This document shows, one piece after another, positions 14,962-26,200 of a stretch of 64,000 nucleotides of DNA. Where the stretch lies: assembly GCA_017467565.1 (NCBI GenBank), contig JAFUSV010000131.1:39212-103211 (forward strand), given 5' to 3'. The position numbers and the translations under genes are program-made. The stretch is from Prevotella sp. (GTDB lineage: Bacteria > Bacteroidota > Bacteroidia > Bacteroidales > Bacteroidaceae). Position 1 is the first letter of the stretch. The number at the start of each line of letters is the position of its first letter. The notes under the pieces are model-generated. The model saw only the letters and a list, made by a program, of their open reading frames with translations. It ran no database searches and was not told the DNA's origin.

Positions 14962-17900
14962 TCAGAAGTTGATGTCGATACCAAACATCACCGAACGGTT
15001 CATCGGGTAGCGCAGACCATCGTTGGTGCCAAGCTCGGGATCCCACAGCTTGAACGATGAGAGGCAGAAGAGGTTGTTGCCGCTGACAAAGACACGGCAG
15101 CTCTTGACGTAGAGTTTCTCGAACCACTGCTTCGGGAAGGTGTAGCCCAGCTCGACGGTCTTGCAGCGCAGGAAGCTCATGCTCTTCTTCCACCATGTGG
15201 AACGGCGGTAGTTGTTCACGTTGGGGCCGTAGGTCAGGCGGGGCCAGAAGGCGTATGGATTCTGGTTCTCGTCGGTCCAGCGGTCGTCAATGTTCTTGGC
15301 GTATGCATTACCCTCGGTGGTAGTACCGCCGCCAGGCAGGAAGTAAGGTTGACCGCCGATGACACGGTACAGGTCGCCCGAGCCCTGGAAGAAGAAGTTG
15401 AAGTCGACGTTCTTGTAGCTCACTACGCCACCGAAACCATAGACGATGCGCGGATCTTCGGTACCGCCGATGTAACCCTCATCCTGCTCGGTGATGGCAC
15501 CGTCACCGTTGATATCTATGTACTTGATGTCACCGGGATGGAGCGTCGTGGCACCCACACCGTCCTGCGAGGGGATACCGTCCTTCAGCGTACCGTCCTC
15601 ATTGAAGTCGTCGGCCGTGAAGAGGCGCTCGGCCGTCAGACCCCACAGCTCGTTCATGGAGCGGCCGGTCATGGAGCGGTGGGTACCCTTCAGCACCTCG
15701 GGCTCGTCGCGCTCGTCGACGCGGTTCTTGGCATAGGTGAAGTTACCGTAGGCCGAGGTGAACCAGTCCTTGTTCCACTGCTTGTGGAAGTTGAGCGTCA
15801 TCTCAACACCCTTGTTGGTCACCTGTCCGAAGTTAGCCCAGGGAGCCTGTACGAAACCACTCTGTGTAGGCACGATAGAGCGCTGCATAAAGATGTTCTT
15901 ACGCTTCTCCTGGAACAGGTCGAAGTTGAAGTCAATCATGTTCCACAGACCCAGTTCGAAACCGATGTTCTTCTTGGTCACGGTCTCCCACGTCAGGTTG
16001 CCCACGCCGATGTCACCCTCGGTGATACCGCTGTAGGAGCGCTGCCCGGTAGTACCCCAGGTGTAGCCTTCCTGATCGGTATAGAGCGTGCCGAGGTAAG
16101 CAAAGCGGCGGCCACCGATGTTATCGTCACCAGCCTGACCGATAGAGGCACGGAACTTAATCTTATTGAACGTAGAACGGAGATTGTCCATGAAGTGCTC
16201 CTCGCTGAGCAGCCAACCGATGGCAAACGAGGGGAAGAAACCGTAGCGCTTGCCCTTAGCGAAGTTCTCGGAACCGTTGTATCCGAAGTTGAACTCGGCC
16301 ACATAGCGGTTGTCGTAGGTAGCCGACAGGCGTCCGGCGATACCCTGCTTACGGTAGTCCTGTATGCTACCGTCGTCGTAAGCCTGCTGGTTGTACAACA
16401 GCAAGGCATCGACATCGGTCTTGCCAAAACGACGATTGTACATCACGTCGGCCTCCAGGTACACGTTGGTGTTACCATACTCACCATTATTGTAGCTACC
16501 CATCGACTCGTCACCTGTCTCAAACTGGGCATAGATGAGGTTGCCCTCCTCGTCACGTCCCGTGGCAGGGAACACGGTACCGGGGTTAGCGGTACGGCCG
16601 CGTGACGAACGGTTCCAGCGGTCAAAGCTGAACAGCACCTTGGCTTTCAGGCCCGGGGTAATCATCTTCAGGTCCTGCTCCACGCTGAACAGCGTCTGCA
16701 GCTTGCTGGAGGTGATGAAGTCGTAACCCTGCTGGGTGACGGTCTGCCAGGGGTTGGCACGATTGGAAATCTTAGGTATGGCACCGTCGCTATAGCGGGC
16801 GGGGTGTACGAAGGGTAGCGTGCGGAAAGCCTCGCCGAAGGCACCGTCGGTGTCGCAGCGCTGCTTCTTGAAGCGGTTCAGGTAGCCACCGATGTTGACA
16901 CGCAGCAACGTGGTCTTCGTCACGTCCATATCAATATTGGTGCGCAGGTTGAACTGCTGGTTGTTAGTAGCATTGTCGAAGATCAGGCTCTTGTCCTGCT
17001 CCAGGATACCACCCTCCTTGAAGTAGCTGGCCACGATCGAGTAGCGCAGGAAGTCACTACCACCGCTGATGTCCAGGTTACCACGGGTCGTATAGGCATA
17101 GTCCTTAGTGATGGCATCTACCCAGTTCACGTTGGGATAGAGGTCGGGGTCGTAGCCCGAACGGGTACGGTCTATCTGCTGCTGAGTGAAGGGCTGAGCC
17201 GTTCCGTCCTGAACGGCCAGCTGGTTCAGCAGGGTCATATAGTCGGGGGCATCGAGGAACTCAGGCAACTGGGTGGGCTGGTTGATGGAGTGCTCCACAT
17301 GGAAACGCACCTGGGGGGCACCTATCTTACCGCGCTTGGTGGTGATGACTATCACACCGTTAGCACCACGCACACCGTACATGGCCGATGCCGAAGCATC
17401 CTTCAGCACCGAGAACGACTCGATTTCTGCCACGTCGACATTGTTCAGGTCGCGGGCCACACCATCAATCAGGATGAGCGGGTTGTTGCTGCCCGAGAAG
17501 GTGGAGATACCACGAATCCAGAAGTTGGAGTCGTCGTAGCCGGGCTCACCCGAGCGCTGAATACCAATCACACCGCTGAGCTTACCTGCCAGATTATTAG
17601 ATAAGGTACGCGTAGTACCAAACTGCAACTCGGCAGGCTTGATGGTCTCGATAGAACCGATGATAGAAGCCTTCTTCTGCGAGCTGTAACCCGTCACCAC
17701 GACTTCTTCCATCTCGGTGGTCTCCTCGTCCAGAGCCACGCTAATCAGCTTTGAACCGTTCACCTTCACCGTCTTCTTCTGGAAGCCCATGTAGGTAAAC
17801 TCCAGCTCAGAGCTGTTCTTGTTGGGTACTTGGATCTTGAACAGACCGTCCATGTCGGTGATGGCACGGATCTGTGTTCCCACTACAGTAACGGTAACGC

Positions 17901-18033
17901 CTGGCAGAGGTTCCTTCTGCTGGTCGGTCACCATACCAGTAACTTGTGATTCAGCCTGCTGGGCAAATGCCGTGAAGGGCAAACCCATGAGGGCGAAGCA
18001 CAACATCAGATAAATACAAAGTTGTTTTCTCAT
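14962..18033 (-). CDS. SusC/RagA-family TonB-linked outer-membrane transporter
   Basis: 1023-residue barrel. Signal peptide ends AFAQQ (about 25). A CarboxypepD_reg domain (VTGMVTDQQKEPLPGVTVTV) comes first, then the TonB box region (EEVVVTGYSSQKK), the plug with the SusC signature MYGVRGANGVIVITTKRGK (about 215-235) and a 22-strand-type barrel ending in an aromatic residue (DINF). It imports glycan oligomers with SusD using TonB energy. It is the first gene of the leftward susC-susD-susE-GH43 operon and is divergent from a DUF6377-type regulator, the probable controller. The promoter lies at 18094-18102 on the minus strand. Confidence 0.97.
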   Translation of the reverse strand: MRKQLCIYLMLCFALMGLPFTAFAQQAESQVTGMVTDQQKEPLPGVTVTVVGTQIRAITDMDGLFKIQVPNKNSSELEFTYMGFQKKTVKVNGSKLISVALDEETTEMEEVVVTGYSSQKKASIIGSIETIKPAELQFGTTRTLSNNLAGKLSGVIGIQRSGEPGYDDSNFWIRGISTFSGSNNPLILIDGVARDLNNVDVAEIESFSVLKDASASAMYGVRGANGVIVITTKRGKIGAPQVRFHVEHSINQPTQLPEFLDAPDYMTLLNQLAVQDGTAQPFTQQQIDRTRSGYDPDLYPNVNWVDAITKDYAYTTRGNLDISGGSDFLRYSIVASYFKEGGILEQDKSLIFDNATNNQQFNLRTNIDMDVTKTTLLRVNIGGYLNRFKKQRCDTDGAFGEAFRTLPFVHPARYSDGAIPKISNRANPWQTVTQQGYDFITSSKLQTLFSVEQDLKMITPGLKAKVLFSFDRWNRSSRGRTANPGTVFPATGRDEEGNLIYAQFETGDESMGSYNNGEYGNTNVYLEADVMYNRRFGKTDVDALLLYNQQAYDDGSIQDYRKQGIAGRLSATYDNRYVAEFNFGYNGSENFAKGKRYGFFPSFAIGWLLSEEHFMDNLRSTFNKIKFRASIGQAGDDNIGGRRFAYLGTLYTDQEGYTWGTTGQRSYSGITEGDIGVGNLTWETVTKKNIGFELGLWNMIDFNFDLFQEKRKNIFMQRSIVPTQSGFVQAPWANFGQVTNKGVEMTLNFHKQWNKDWFTSAYGNFTYAKNRVDERDEPEVLKGTHRSMTGRSMNELWGLTAERLFTADDFNEDGTLKDGIPSQDGVGATTLHPGDIKYIDINGDGAITEQDEGYIGGTEDPRIVYGFGGVVSYKNVDFNFFFQGSGDLYRVIGGQPYFLPGGGTTTEGNAYAKNIDDRWTDENQNPYAFWPRLTYGPNVNNYRRSTWWKKSMSFLRCKTVELGYTFPKQWFEKLYVKSCRVFVSGNNLFCLSSFKLWDPELGTNDGLRYPMNRSVMFGIDINF

Positions 18034-18039
18034 ATAGCT

Positions 18040-18100
18040 AAAAGTTTTTAGTTCTTTTGCCGCAAAGCTATTAATAGTTTTTAGTTCTTTGCTGCAAAAT
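18040..18100 (-). repeat. Duplicated about 33-bp leader element of susC
   Basis: The sequence AGTTTTTAGTTCTTT followed by a G/C-T-G/C-C-GCAAA step occurs twice in tandem between the susC promoter and its ATG (on the sense strand ACTAAAAACT). A related ACTAAAAACTATT lies in the leader of the GH31 gene at 20131, and ATAAAAACTATTAAA lies upstream of the susC -7 box. Confidence 0.6.
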
Positions 18101-18102
18101 TA
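18094..18102 (-). promoter_or_regulatory. susC operon -7 box (TAATTTTGC)
   Basis: On the minus strand TAATTTTGC fits the TAnnTTTG consensus. It gives a leader of about 55 nt containing the duplicated element. No good TTTG -33 box is present, as expected for an activator-dependent PUL promoter. Confidence 0.6.
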
Positions 18103-18319
18103 GCTAAAAAATACTACACACACATAAAAACTATTAAATGTATAACTCAAAAACCTGTTATACAAATCTTTCCTCGTTGTGTTTCAGCATCTTAAGCCTC
18201 ATCTGCCATCTGGCTTGTATAATGGAAATATTCAGCATGCCTGCGCCTGTTTTTATGCTTTTGGAGGTGATTGTTGAGTTAATATTTGCTAATTCCTTCG
18301 CTTTTTCTGATTTTTTGTT

Positions 18320-18328
18320 TACTTTTGC
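18320..18328 (+). promoter_or_regulatory. -7 box (TACTTTTGC) for the DUF6377-type regulator
   Basis: TAnnTTTG match 40 bp before the regulator ATG, divergent from the susC promoter. Confidence 0.6.
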
Positions 18329-18367
18329 ATGGACAAATACTAACAATTTAGCAACTAAAGGCCATTG

Positions 18368-19960
18368 ATGAAAAACTTTATACTCGTTGTGTTGGCGGTT
18401 CTGCCGTTGATGCTCTATGCGCAACCGCAGAAGGGACAGGCTTACTGGCTGGACAAGCTGGACGAGAGCCTGGATAGGCGTGAACAGCTTGAAAAACAGA
18501 AAACCGACAAGATCAACAGTCTGAAGAAACAGCTGAAAGATACCCGCGCCAATACGGAGCGCTACCGCCTGTCGCGACAGCTGTACGATGAGTATAAGAC
18601 CTACCGCTACGACTCCGCCGTGGTCTACGTACGGATGATGGACTCGCTGGCCAGGCAGATCAATGACCGCAGCCTGATACTCGAATCGCAGTGTGCCAAC
18701 ATCTTCTGTATGACGTCCGCCGGCATCCTCTCCGAAGCCCACACGACCATCTTGGCAATGGACACCACGGGCATGGACATAGAAAACAAGAAAGAGTATT
18801 ACAAGGTGGTGTCGATATTCTGGCGCTCACTGGCCGACTACGTGAAAGATGAACCCTACTATACAAAATACATCACGCAAAGCAATGCCTGCCTGGACTC
18901 GCTGAAAAAAATCATACCTAATAACTCTACGCTGTGGCACAGCTACAGCGGGTCGCACCTCATGAGGGAATGGAAATTCCGCGAGGCACTCGATCATTTT
19001 GACATGGTGATGAAAGCCCCTGACACCGCACCGCACCTCAAGGCGATGACCATGGCCGAGATGGCATGGGCCTATGTGCACCTGAACGACGAGGAGAAGG
19101 CCATAGAGTGCTTTGCTCAGTCGGCCATCTACGACAACGAGACATGCACCCGCGAGATTACGGCCCTCTATCACCTCTCGCGCTTTATATATAAACAAGG
19201 TGACTACGAACGTGCCAGCCGCTATGTGCACCAGGCACTGAAAGATGTCAGCTTCTACAATTCTAAACTGCGCAAGATAGAAATCGGCGAAATTCTGCCC
19301 ATCATCGAGCAGGACCGCTATAATGCGCTGCGCTCTGAGCGCAACTGGCTGATGGCTGCCGTGGGTCTGGCCGTGCTGCTGCTCATAGCCATCGTCAGCA
19401 GCTATGTCATGGTGAAACGCAAGAACCGCAAGCTGACGGAAGCCCGCGAGACCATCGCCGAACACCTGCGGCAGCTGCAGCAGACCAACAGCCAGCTGAA
19501 GGAAGCCAACAAGATTAAGAACGAGTACATAGGCCGTTCGTTCTACACCAACGCCGAGTTCATCGCCAAGATTGAGAAACTGTACCTGGCCATCGACCGC
19601 AAGATAGCTACCCGCCAGTACGAGGACCTCAGGTCTACGCTGAAGCAATCGACCCTCAACGCTGAGCGCGAAAGCATGTACACCGCCTTCGACCAGACAT
19701 TCCTCAAGCTGTTCCCGCAGTTCGTGGAGCGCTACAACGCACTCTTCGAGGAGAAAGACCGCAAGATGCCTACCGACAACCAGTCGCTGACCAGCGAGAT
19801 GCGCATCTTTGCCCTCATCCGTCTGGGCATCACCGACAGCGAGCGCATCGCCAACTTCCTGGACTACTCCGTACACACGGTGAACACGTATAAGACACGC
19901 ATCAAGAACCGCTCCATCTGCGATAACGACCAATTCGAGCAGCGAATCATGGAAATTTAG
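18368..19960 (+). CDS. Membrane-anchored HTH regulator, DUF6377/TPR type
   Basis: 530-residue regulator next to and divergent from the susC operon. Signal peptide (about 1-20), a periplasmic helical region with TPR-like repeats (about 40-310; e.g. EMAWAYVHLNDEEKAIECFA), one TM helix (about 326-348), a cytoplasmic coiled coil (REHLRQLQQTN region, about 360-400) and a C-terminal LuxR-like HTH (DSERIANFLDYSVHTVNTYK, about 490-510). The architecture lets a periplasmic signal reach a DNA-binding domain without phospho-relay. It is inferred to control the divergent PUL and perhaps the GH31 gene downstream. The start ATG at 18368 is preferred over the TTG one codon earlier. Confidence 0.88.
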   Translation: MKNFILVVLAVLPLMLYAQPQKGQAYWLDKLDESLDRREQLEKQKTDKINSLKKQLKDTRANTERYRLSRQLYDEYKTYRYDSAVVYVRMMDSLARQINDRSLILESQCANIFCMTSAGILSEAHTTILAMDTTGMDIENKKEYYKVVSIFWRSLADYVKDEPYYTKYITQSNACLDSLKKIIPNNSTLWHSYSGSHLMREWKFREALDHFDMVMKAPDTAPHLKAMTMAEMAWAYVHLNDEEKAIECFAQSAIYDNETCTREITALYHLSRFIYKQGDYERASRYVHQALKDVSFYNSKLRKIEIGEILPIIEQDRYNALRSERNWLMAAVGLAVLLLIAIVSSYVMVKRKNRKLTEARETIAEHLRQLQQTNSQLKEANKIKNEYIGRSFYTNAEFIAKIEKLYLAIDRKIATRQYEDLRSTLKQSTLNAERESMYTAFDQTFLKLFPQFVERYNALFEEKDRKMPTDNQSLTSEMRIFALIRLGITDSERIANFLDYSVHTVNTYKTRIKNRSICDNDQFEQRIMEI

Positions 19961-19978
19961 CCCGAATATTTTAATAAT

Positions 19979-20026
19979 ACAAATCGCTGAATCCTATTTA
20001 CGTAAGACGTTAGGATTCAGCGATTT
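19979..20026. terminator. Strong bidirectional-type hairpin after the regulator
   Basis: A 16-bp perfect stem (AAATCGCTGAATCCTA / TAGGATTCAGCGATTT) with a 14-nt loop, followed by an AT-rich run. It separates the regulator from the GH31 gene. Confidence 0.8.
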
Positions 20027-20094
20027 ATATTTTGTATAACCTGCATACACGTTATACATTCTATTGTTTTTTTTATGTTACGCGTGAAAAGCAC

Positions 20095-20103
20095 TACTTT
20101 TGC
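20095..20103 (+). promoter_or_regulatory. -7 box (TACTTTTGC) for the GH31 gene
   Basis: TAnnTTTG match 28 bp before the ATG at 20131. It supports that ATG, not 20269, as the original start of the gene. Confidence 0.65.
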
Positions 20104-20130
20104 AGAAACTAAAAACTATTTTTTATTGGC

Positions 20131-22383
20131 ATGAAACGACTATTTACACTCATCCTCACAGCCATCGTGCTACTACCTGTATCGGCTCAGTATTTCATCA
20201 ACCCAGTAGCAAACCCCGACTAAGTATTCAATTGAGGCAAGGCACGATTTACGGTACTCACCCCGGAAATGATCCGCATCCAGTATAGCGACAAGCAGCT
20301 GTTTGAAGACCGCGCCACCTTTGCCGTCATCAACCGCCGTCTGCCCGTCCCTGCCTTCACTCAGGAGCAGAAGGACGGCTACCTCCTCATCAAGACCAGC
20401 GCACTGACGCTGCGCTACAAGATGGGAGGCGTCATCGACGGTCGCCATCCCTCAGCCGACGCGCTGACCATCACATTCGACATGAACGGACGTCAGGTGA
20501 CATGGTACCCCGGCAAGGACGATGCTCTGAATCTAAAAGGTACTACCCGCACGCTCGACGGACAGATAGGTGACAACAAGCGCGCCGAACTGGAGAACGG
20601 ACTGCTCTCGCGTGCCGGATGGGCCATCATCGACGAGTCGCCCACGACACGTCGTGGCGACGGCAGCACCACCTTTGCCTTCGACAAGACGTGCGACGGC
20701 ATAGAATGGGTGGCCGAACCTGTAGACAAGCAGGCCATCGACTGGTACTTCATGGGCTACGGCCATCAGTATAAGAAGGCACTGGGCGACTTCATCAAGG
20801 TGGCTGGCCGCCAGCCTATGCCCCCACTCTACGTGCTGGGCTACTGGTACAGCAAATACCAGCGCTATACCAGCGATGAGTTCATGGAGATTGTCAACGA
20901 CGTGAAGCGCAACCAGATACCGATGGACGTGATGATCTTCGACATGGACTGGCATACACAGGGCTGGACCGGCTGGACCTGGGACACCACGGCCATCCCC
21001 GATCCCGTGGGCCTCATCGACTGGATGCACCAGAACGGACTCAAGGTGTCGCTCAACCTGCACCCTGCCGACGGCGTGGATGATGACGAGGACTTCTTCG
21101 CCGAGATGCGCGACAAGATGGGTATGCCGGCCGATACGAAGGTGGTGCCCTGGAACCTCAGCGATCCCAAGTTCTACCACAACATGTTCAACATCATCAT
21201 CCGTGCCCGTGAGAAACAGGGCGTGGACTTCTGGTGGCTCGACTGGCAGCAGAACCTGACCAGTAAATATGTCGACGGACTGAGCGAGACCTTCTGGTGT
21301 AACCACGTGTTCTACAACGACATGCGACTGAACCGTCCTGACCATCGTCCGCTGATATTCCACCGCTGGGGCGGACTGGGCTCACACCGCTACCCCATCG
21401 GTTTCTCGGGCGACTCATTCACCACCTATGGCACACTGGCCTGGCAGCCCTACTTCACCGCTACAGCCTCGAACGTAGGATTCGGCTACTGGGGACACGA
21501 CCTGGGCGGACACCAGCAGACGGGCGGCAACGACCCTGAGATATACCTGCGCTGGATGCAGTACGGTGTGTTCACACCCATCTTCCGCACCCATGCCACC
21601 AACTGGGAGGGCATCGAGCGCCGCATCTGGAAGTACGAGAACTTCCCTCTGCTGCTCGAAACGGTGAAACTGCGCTATGCGCTGATGCCTTACATCTACA
21701 CCGCATGCCGCCAGGCCTACGACACAGGTGTGTCTATCTGCCGTCCTCTCTATTACGATTCGCCCGAAGCCAACAATGCCTACCTCTTTGAAGATGAATA
21801 CATGTTTGGCGACGACATCCTGGTAGCTCCCATAGTGACCCCCTCGGGCTCTGACGGCAAGGCTGCCCGCCGTCTCTGGCTACCCGAAGGCAAGTGGTTC
21901 GACGTATGCCGCAACGAGGTGGTCGACGGCAATCGCATCTTCACCGACAGCTACACCCAGCAGGAGATACCTTATTTTTATCGCGCAGGCAGCATCATCG
22001 TCAACAATCCGCCGATGATGAACCTCAACACCCGCCCCGACCGACTTATCATCAAGGTAGTGCCCGGTGCCGACGGCCAGACCTCGCTCTATGAAGACGA
22101 AGGTGATACCGAAGGCTACAAGAACGGTGCCTTTACCACGACGAAGATAGAGCAGGATGATGACGAACTGACCATTCACCCCCGTGTAGGTTCATTCCCT
22201 GGCATGCCTAAGGAGCGTGCCTACACCGTGGAGTTCCTGGCTGTAGACCGTCCCAATAGCGTCAGCGTGAACGGCAAGGCCCAGAACAACGGCACATGGA
22301 ACTACGATGCACAGACCCGCAAGGTGACCGTCTACGTACCCATCACCCCATGCAACAAGAAAATAGAGGTTGAACTGAACTAA
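20131..22383 (+). pseudogene. GH31 alpha-glucosidase/alpha-xylosidase-like gene with two in-frame stops (TAA, TGA) after the signal peptide
   Basis: From the ATG at 20131 the frame encodes a good signal peptide (MKRLFTLILTAIVLLPVSAQ), then meets TAA at 20221 and TGA at 20233 and continues uninterrupted for 715 codons. The paralogue at 44207 reads straight through the same place (NPEAIVTSGRARF against NPD-stop-VFN-stop-GKARF). The catalytic core is intact: nucleophile D371 (WWLDWQQ) and acid/base D428 (GFSGDSF), numbered from 20131. Starting at the ATG at 20269 gives 704 residues but no signal peptide, so the enzyme would stay in the cytosol. Options are a recent pseudogene, stop readthrough, a sequencing error, or an internal start. 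A SusF-like gene follows by 20 bp. Confidence 0.85.
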
Positions 22384-22403
22384 AAACAAGGAGGAAACGA
22401 AAT

Positions 22404-23123
22404 ATGAAACGACTATTGATAGCACTGACATTCATCATCTGCCACGTATCACTGAGCACGGCACAGACCGAGCTTTGGATGACCGGCTCGGCCGTACCTG
22501 GTGGCGTGCAGAAGCTCATTGCCACCGGCGATGACGGCTACAAGTTTGCAGGCAAGCTGAATGCAGGCGAACTGCGCATACAGACCACAAAGAAAGCAGG
22601 CAAGGACACCCGCTACATGGCTCCCAACCTGCCCGATGCCCTGATAGCCAACAAGGGACTCCGCTTTACCGAGACCACCGATGCCGAGGCCGCTGCCTGG
22701 CAGGTGCCTTTTGCCGAGGACCGCTATCGCTTTGTCATCGACACGAAGAACCACACGCTGCGTGGTGAGATCTTCCAGCCATGGGGCGAGCTATTCATTG
22801 CCGGCGGTGCCACCGAGGTGGGATGGAAGGAAGGCAAGATGCTGCTGATGACGCAGGATCTGAACAACCCCTGCATCTGGACTTGGGAAGGCGAACTGAA
22901 GCGTCATCCGGAGTTTGAGGAGCCTACCAGCTTCAAGTTTCAGGGTCAGGACCGCTGGAACCCGAAGAACCTGCATCCCTACAAGCAGGGTGCCGACATC
23001 CTGCAGGATGAGCAGCTGCGCACCGGTGGCAGCGATACTAAATGGGAAGTCAAGCAGGAAGGCCGCTACCGCATCACCATCGACCTCTTCAATGAGACCG
23101 TCAAGGCCGAGTTGCTGAAATAA
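22404..23123 (+). CDS. SusF/SusE-like exported starch-binding-type protein
   Basis: 239 residues with a standard signal peptide (cleaved near LSTAQ) and no lipobox. Two SusF-type beta-sandwich domains: ELWMTGSAVPGG... (about 24-125) and GELFIAGGATEVGWKEG...DDTKW-like (about 126-239). Such domains bind alpha-glucans in SusE/F; here the ligand is inferred. A strong AGGAGG ribosome-binding site precedes the ATG, 20 bp after the GH31 gene. The same pair (GH31 then SusF-like) recurs at 44207-47618. Unlike that paralogue it lacks the C-terminal YDLQGRR extension. Confidence 0.82.
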   Translation: MKRLLIALTFIICHVSLSTAQTELWMTGSAVPGGVQKLIATGDDGYKFAGKLNAGELRIQTTKKAGKDTRYMAPNLPDALIANKGLRFTETTDAEAAAWQVPFAEDRYRFVIDTKNHTLRGEIFQPWGELFIAGGATEVGWKEGKMLLMTQDLNNPCIWTWEGELKRHPEFEEPTSFKFQGQDRWNPKNLHPYKQGADILQDEQLRTGGSDTKWEVKQEGRYRITIDLFNETVKAELLK

Positions 23124-23230
23124 GCCCCATAGGACCAATAAGGCCCATAAGACTCATAAGCCCCATAAGACTCATAAGACCAATAGGACTCATAAGACCC
23201 ATAGGACTCATAAGACCAATAAGAACAACA
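23122..23230 (+). repeat. 9-bp minisatellite CCCATAAGr in an intergenic gap
   Basis: About eleven units of (G/A)CCCATA(A/G)GACTCATAAG type fill most of the 131-bp gap between the SusF-like and GLUG genes. Same unit as at 3202, 11655 and 28108. Confidence 0.9.
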
Positions 23231-23254
23231 ATAATAACCAAAACCATTAAAATT

Positions 23255-26200
23255 ATGAAAAAGAATCTACTCATTGTGCTTCTCGCATGCTTAGCATGCC
23301 TGACAGGAAGCCAGAAGGCATTTGCCTTAGACCAGGTGGACGGTGTTTATCAGATTGGTAGCGCCCAGGACCTGGAAGCATTCTCAAACGTAGTGGCCAG
23401 TGGAAGTAATACTGCCAATGCCGTGCTCACCGCCGACATCGACATGAGCGGTGTGGATCACCAGCCCATCGGTAGCACCAGCAGCATCTACAAAGGCACG
23501 TTCGACGGCCAGGAACACTACATCCGCAACATGGTCATCGAACTGGTCGACGTGGAGTATGTCGGTCTGTTTGGTGTCGTTGGCGATGGTGCCTACATCA
23601 AGAACGTCATCATTGACTCTGGCTGTTCTATCAGCGGCTCTGCCTTCGTTGGCGGTATTGCCGGTGGTACCAACGGCGGCGGCACAGCAACTTTCGAGAA
23701 CTGCGGTAACGAAGGTATGGTCAGTGCTGCCAATCAGAATGCAGCCGGTATCTGCGGCGTCAGCATGGGCAGTGCCTGCGGCATCGTCATGAAGAACTGC
23801 TTCAACACGGGTGGCATCACTGGTGGACGTGAGGCAGCAGCCCTCTGCGGATGGGTTGGTGACAGGGGTTCATCCATCACCAACTGCTACAATACCGGTT
23901 TCATCATTGGCATGGACGGCAGCTATTCGTTGTGGCGCAACACAAATGGCAAGGGCCTCAACAACTTCGACAGCTATGGCAATCAGGGCACTCAGATCAC
24001 CGATGATGAGTACGAGCTCAGCACGGGATCGGTTTGCTACCTCCTCAACGGCAACAAGTCGGACAATGTGACATGGTATCAGAAACTGGGTGAGGATACT
24101 CATCCCGTACCCTTCGCCTCTCACGGTGTCGTCTACGCTGTAGGTGACCTCTACTGCGACGGTTCCTCGAAGGGCGGCGACCTGACGTTCTCTAACTCTA
24201 ACGAATCTAACCGCGATCCTCACGCCTTTGTTGATGGTATCTGCTCGGCTTGCGGCGACGTCGATCCCAACTACCTGCCTCTGACCGACGGCTACTACGA
24301 GCTGTCGAATGCCACACAGCTCAACTGGTTTGCTGCTCTGGTGAACCACAGCTACAAGAAGGTGAACGCCCGTCTGACGGCCGACATCGACTTCTCTGAG
24401 TATACGAAGAACGACGTGATGATAGGTGGTGTCTTTGAGGAAGGCGGCGAAGAAGGTAACGATGCCAAGGCTTTCGAGGGCATCTTCGACGGTCAGGGAC
24501 ATAAGATTACGGTCAACTACAACGTCAGCTACGATGCCTGCGCTCTGTTCAAGATGACCAACAATGCTACCATCCGCAACCTGATGATCGATGGTAACAT
24601 CGAGAGCACACAGCGTTTCGTCGGTGGTCTCGGCTTCGTCAGCCGCGGCACCTGCCTCTATGAGAACATCGTCGTAGCCGTCAACATCAAGAGCGACTTC
24701 AGCGGTGACGGTACCCACGGTGGTATCTTTGCTGTCTGCCATGAGGCACCGACCTTCCGCAACTGCGCCTTCGTAGGTACTATGGACGCTTCACTCAGCG
24801 AGGGTAGCGCCGCTATCATCGGCTATGCCCACGGCAACGTAGAGACCAAGATTGAGAACTGCTACGTAGCCAGTACAGACCTCTGGCTGGCTGGCAACTC
24901 TACGGTCATCGCCCGTCACGTCAACAACATCATCAACTGCTACTACACTGACGACATCCTGCTGACTCCCGAAGGCGGCCAGAATGCTATCATGATAGAG
25001 GCTGGCACGCTGTCTACCGGTGAGCTGTGCTACACCATCAACAGCAAGAGCGACAACGCCAACTGGCGCCAGACGCTGGGCACCGATGCCTATCCTGTTC
25101 CCTTCGAGGGTCACGGTGTGGTCTATGCCAACGGTAACCTGAGCTGCGACGGCACACCCAGTGGTGTCATCACCTATTCTAATACTGAGAGCGAGACCGT
25201 ACGTGCCGAGCACCAGTATAACGCTGACGGCATCTGCTCTGTCTGCGGCGGACGCCTCATCTCTACCGGCGATCAGCTGAAGGCTGTGGCCGACGCTATC
25301 AACAATGGTGAAATCGAGGGTAACATTCTCATTGACCTGGCCAACGACATCGACCTGGCTGGCATCAACTATCAGGGCATCGGTACCCGCTTCAACGAGC
25401 CTACCGGCGAAAACGATGAGGGAGGCAACCCCATCACTCGCGACGTGAAGCGCCCCTTCACCGGCACATTTGACGGTCACGGCTACACCGTGAAGAACAT
25501 GATTATCGAGGATATGGAAGGCGGCAACAAGGGTCTCATCGGCCTGGCTAACGGTGCTACCATCAAGAACGTGCTCGTCGACAATACCTGTCAAATCTAC
25601 TCTATCGGTTGGTCGGCAGGTATCGTAGGTACTGCCTGTGGCCGCAACGTGCTCACCATCGAGAACTGCGGTAGCGACGCTATGGTCAATGTGGGTGTCA
25701 CTGGTGCCAACGGTGCCGGCATCCTGGGTGTGAACGACGGCAGCGAGGCCTACGTCCGCATCATCAACTGCTACAACACAGGCGATATCGTAGGTCAGCG
25801 CGAGTGCGGCGGTATCTCTGGTTGGCTGGGCGACAACTTCGAGGTGGTCAACTGCTACAACATCGGTGAGGTGACTCCCGAGGCTATCGACGGCATCAAG
25901 TCGTTTGCACGCTACAACGGCAACAACGCCGAGTTCCCCAACTGCTACGAGCTGGGTGGTACACAGGTGCTGGCCATCGAGGCTGACGACGTCACCAGCG
26001 GCAAGCTCTGCTACCTGCTCAACGAGGGCGCCGGCAAGACCATCTACTATCAGACTCTGGGCGAGGACGAGCATCCCGTGCTAGACAGCACCCACAAGAT
26101 GGTGTACAGCGATGGCAACGGCAACTACTCTAACAGCGAGAGCGACGGCATCGAGAGCGTCACGGAGCGTACCGCCAACTTCCAGGGTTGCTACGACCTG

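Noticed and set aside
20269-22383. Intact cytosolic GH31 starting at the internal ATG
   Set aside because: A promoter and a full signal peptide lie in the same frame upstream, and the paralogue includes the intervening residues, so the gene was treated as interrupted.
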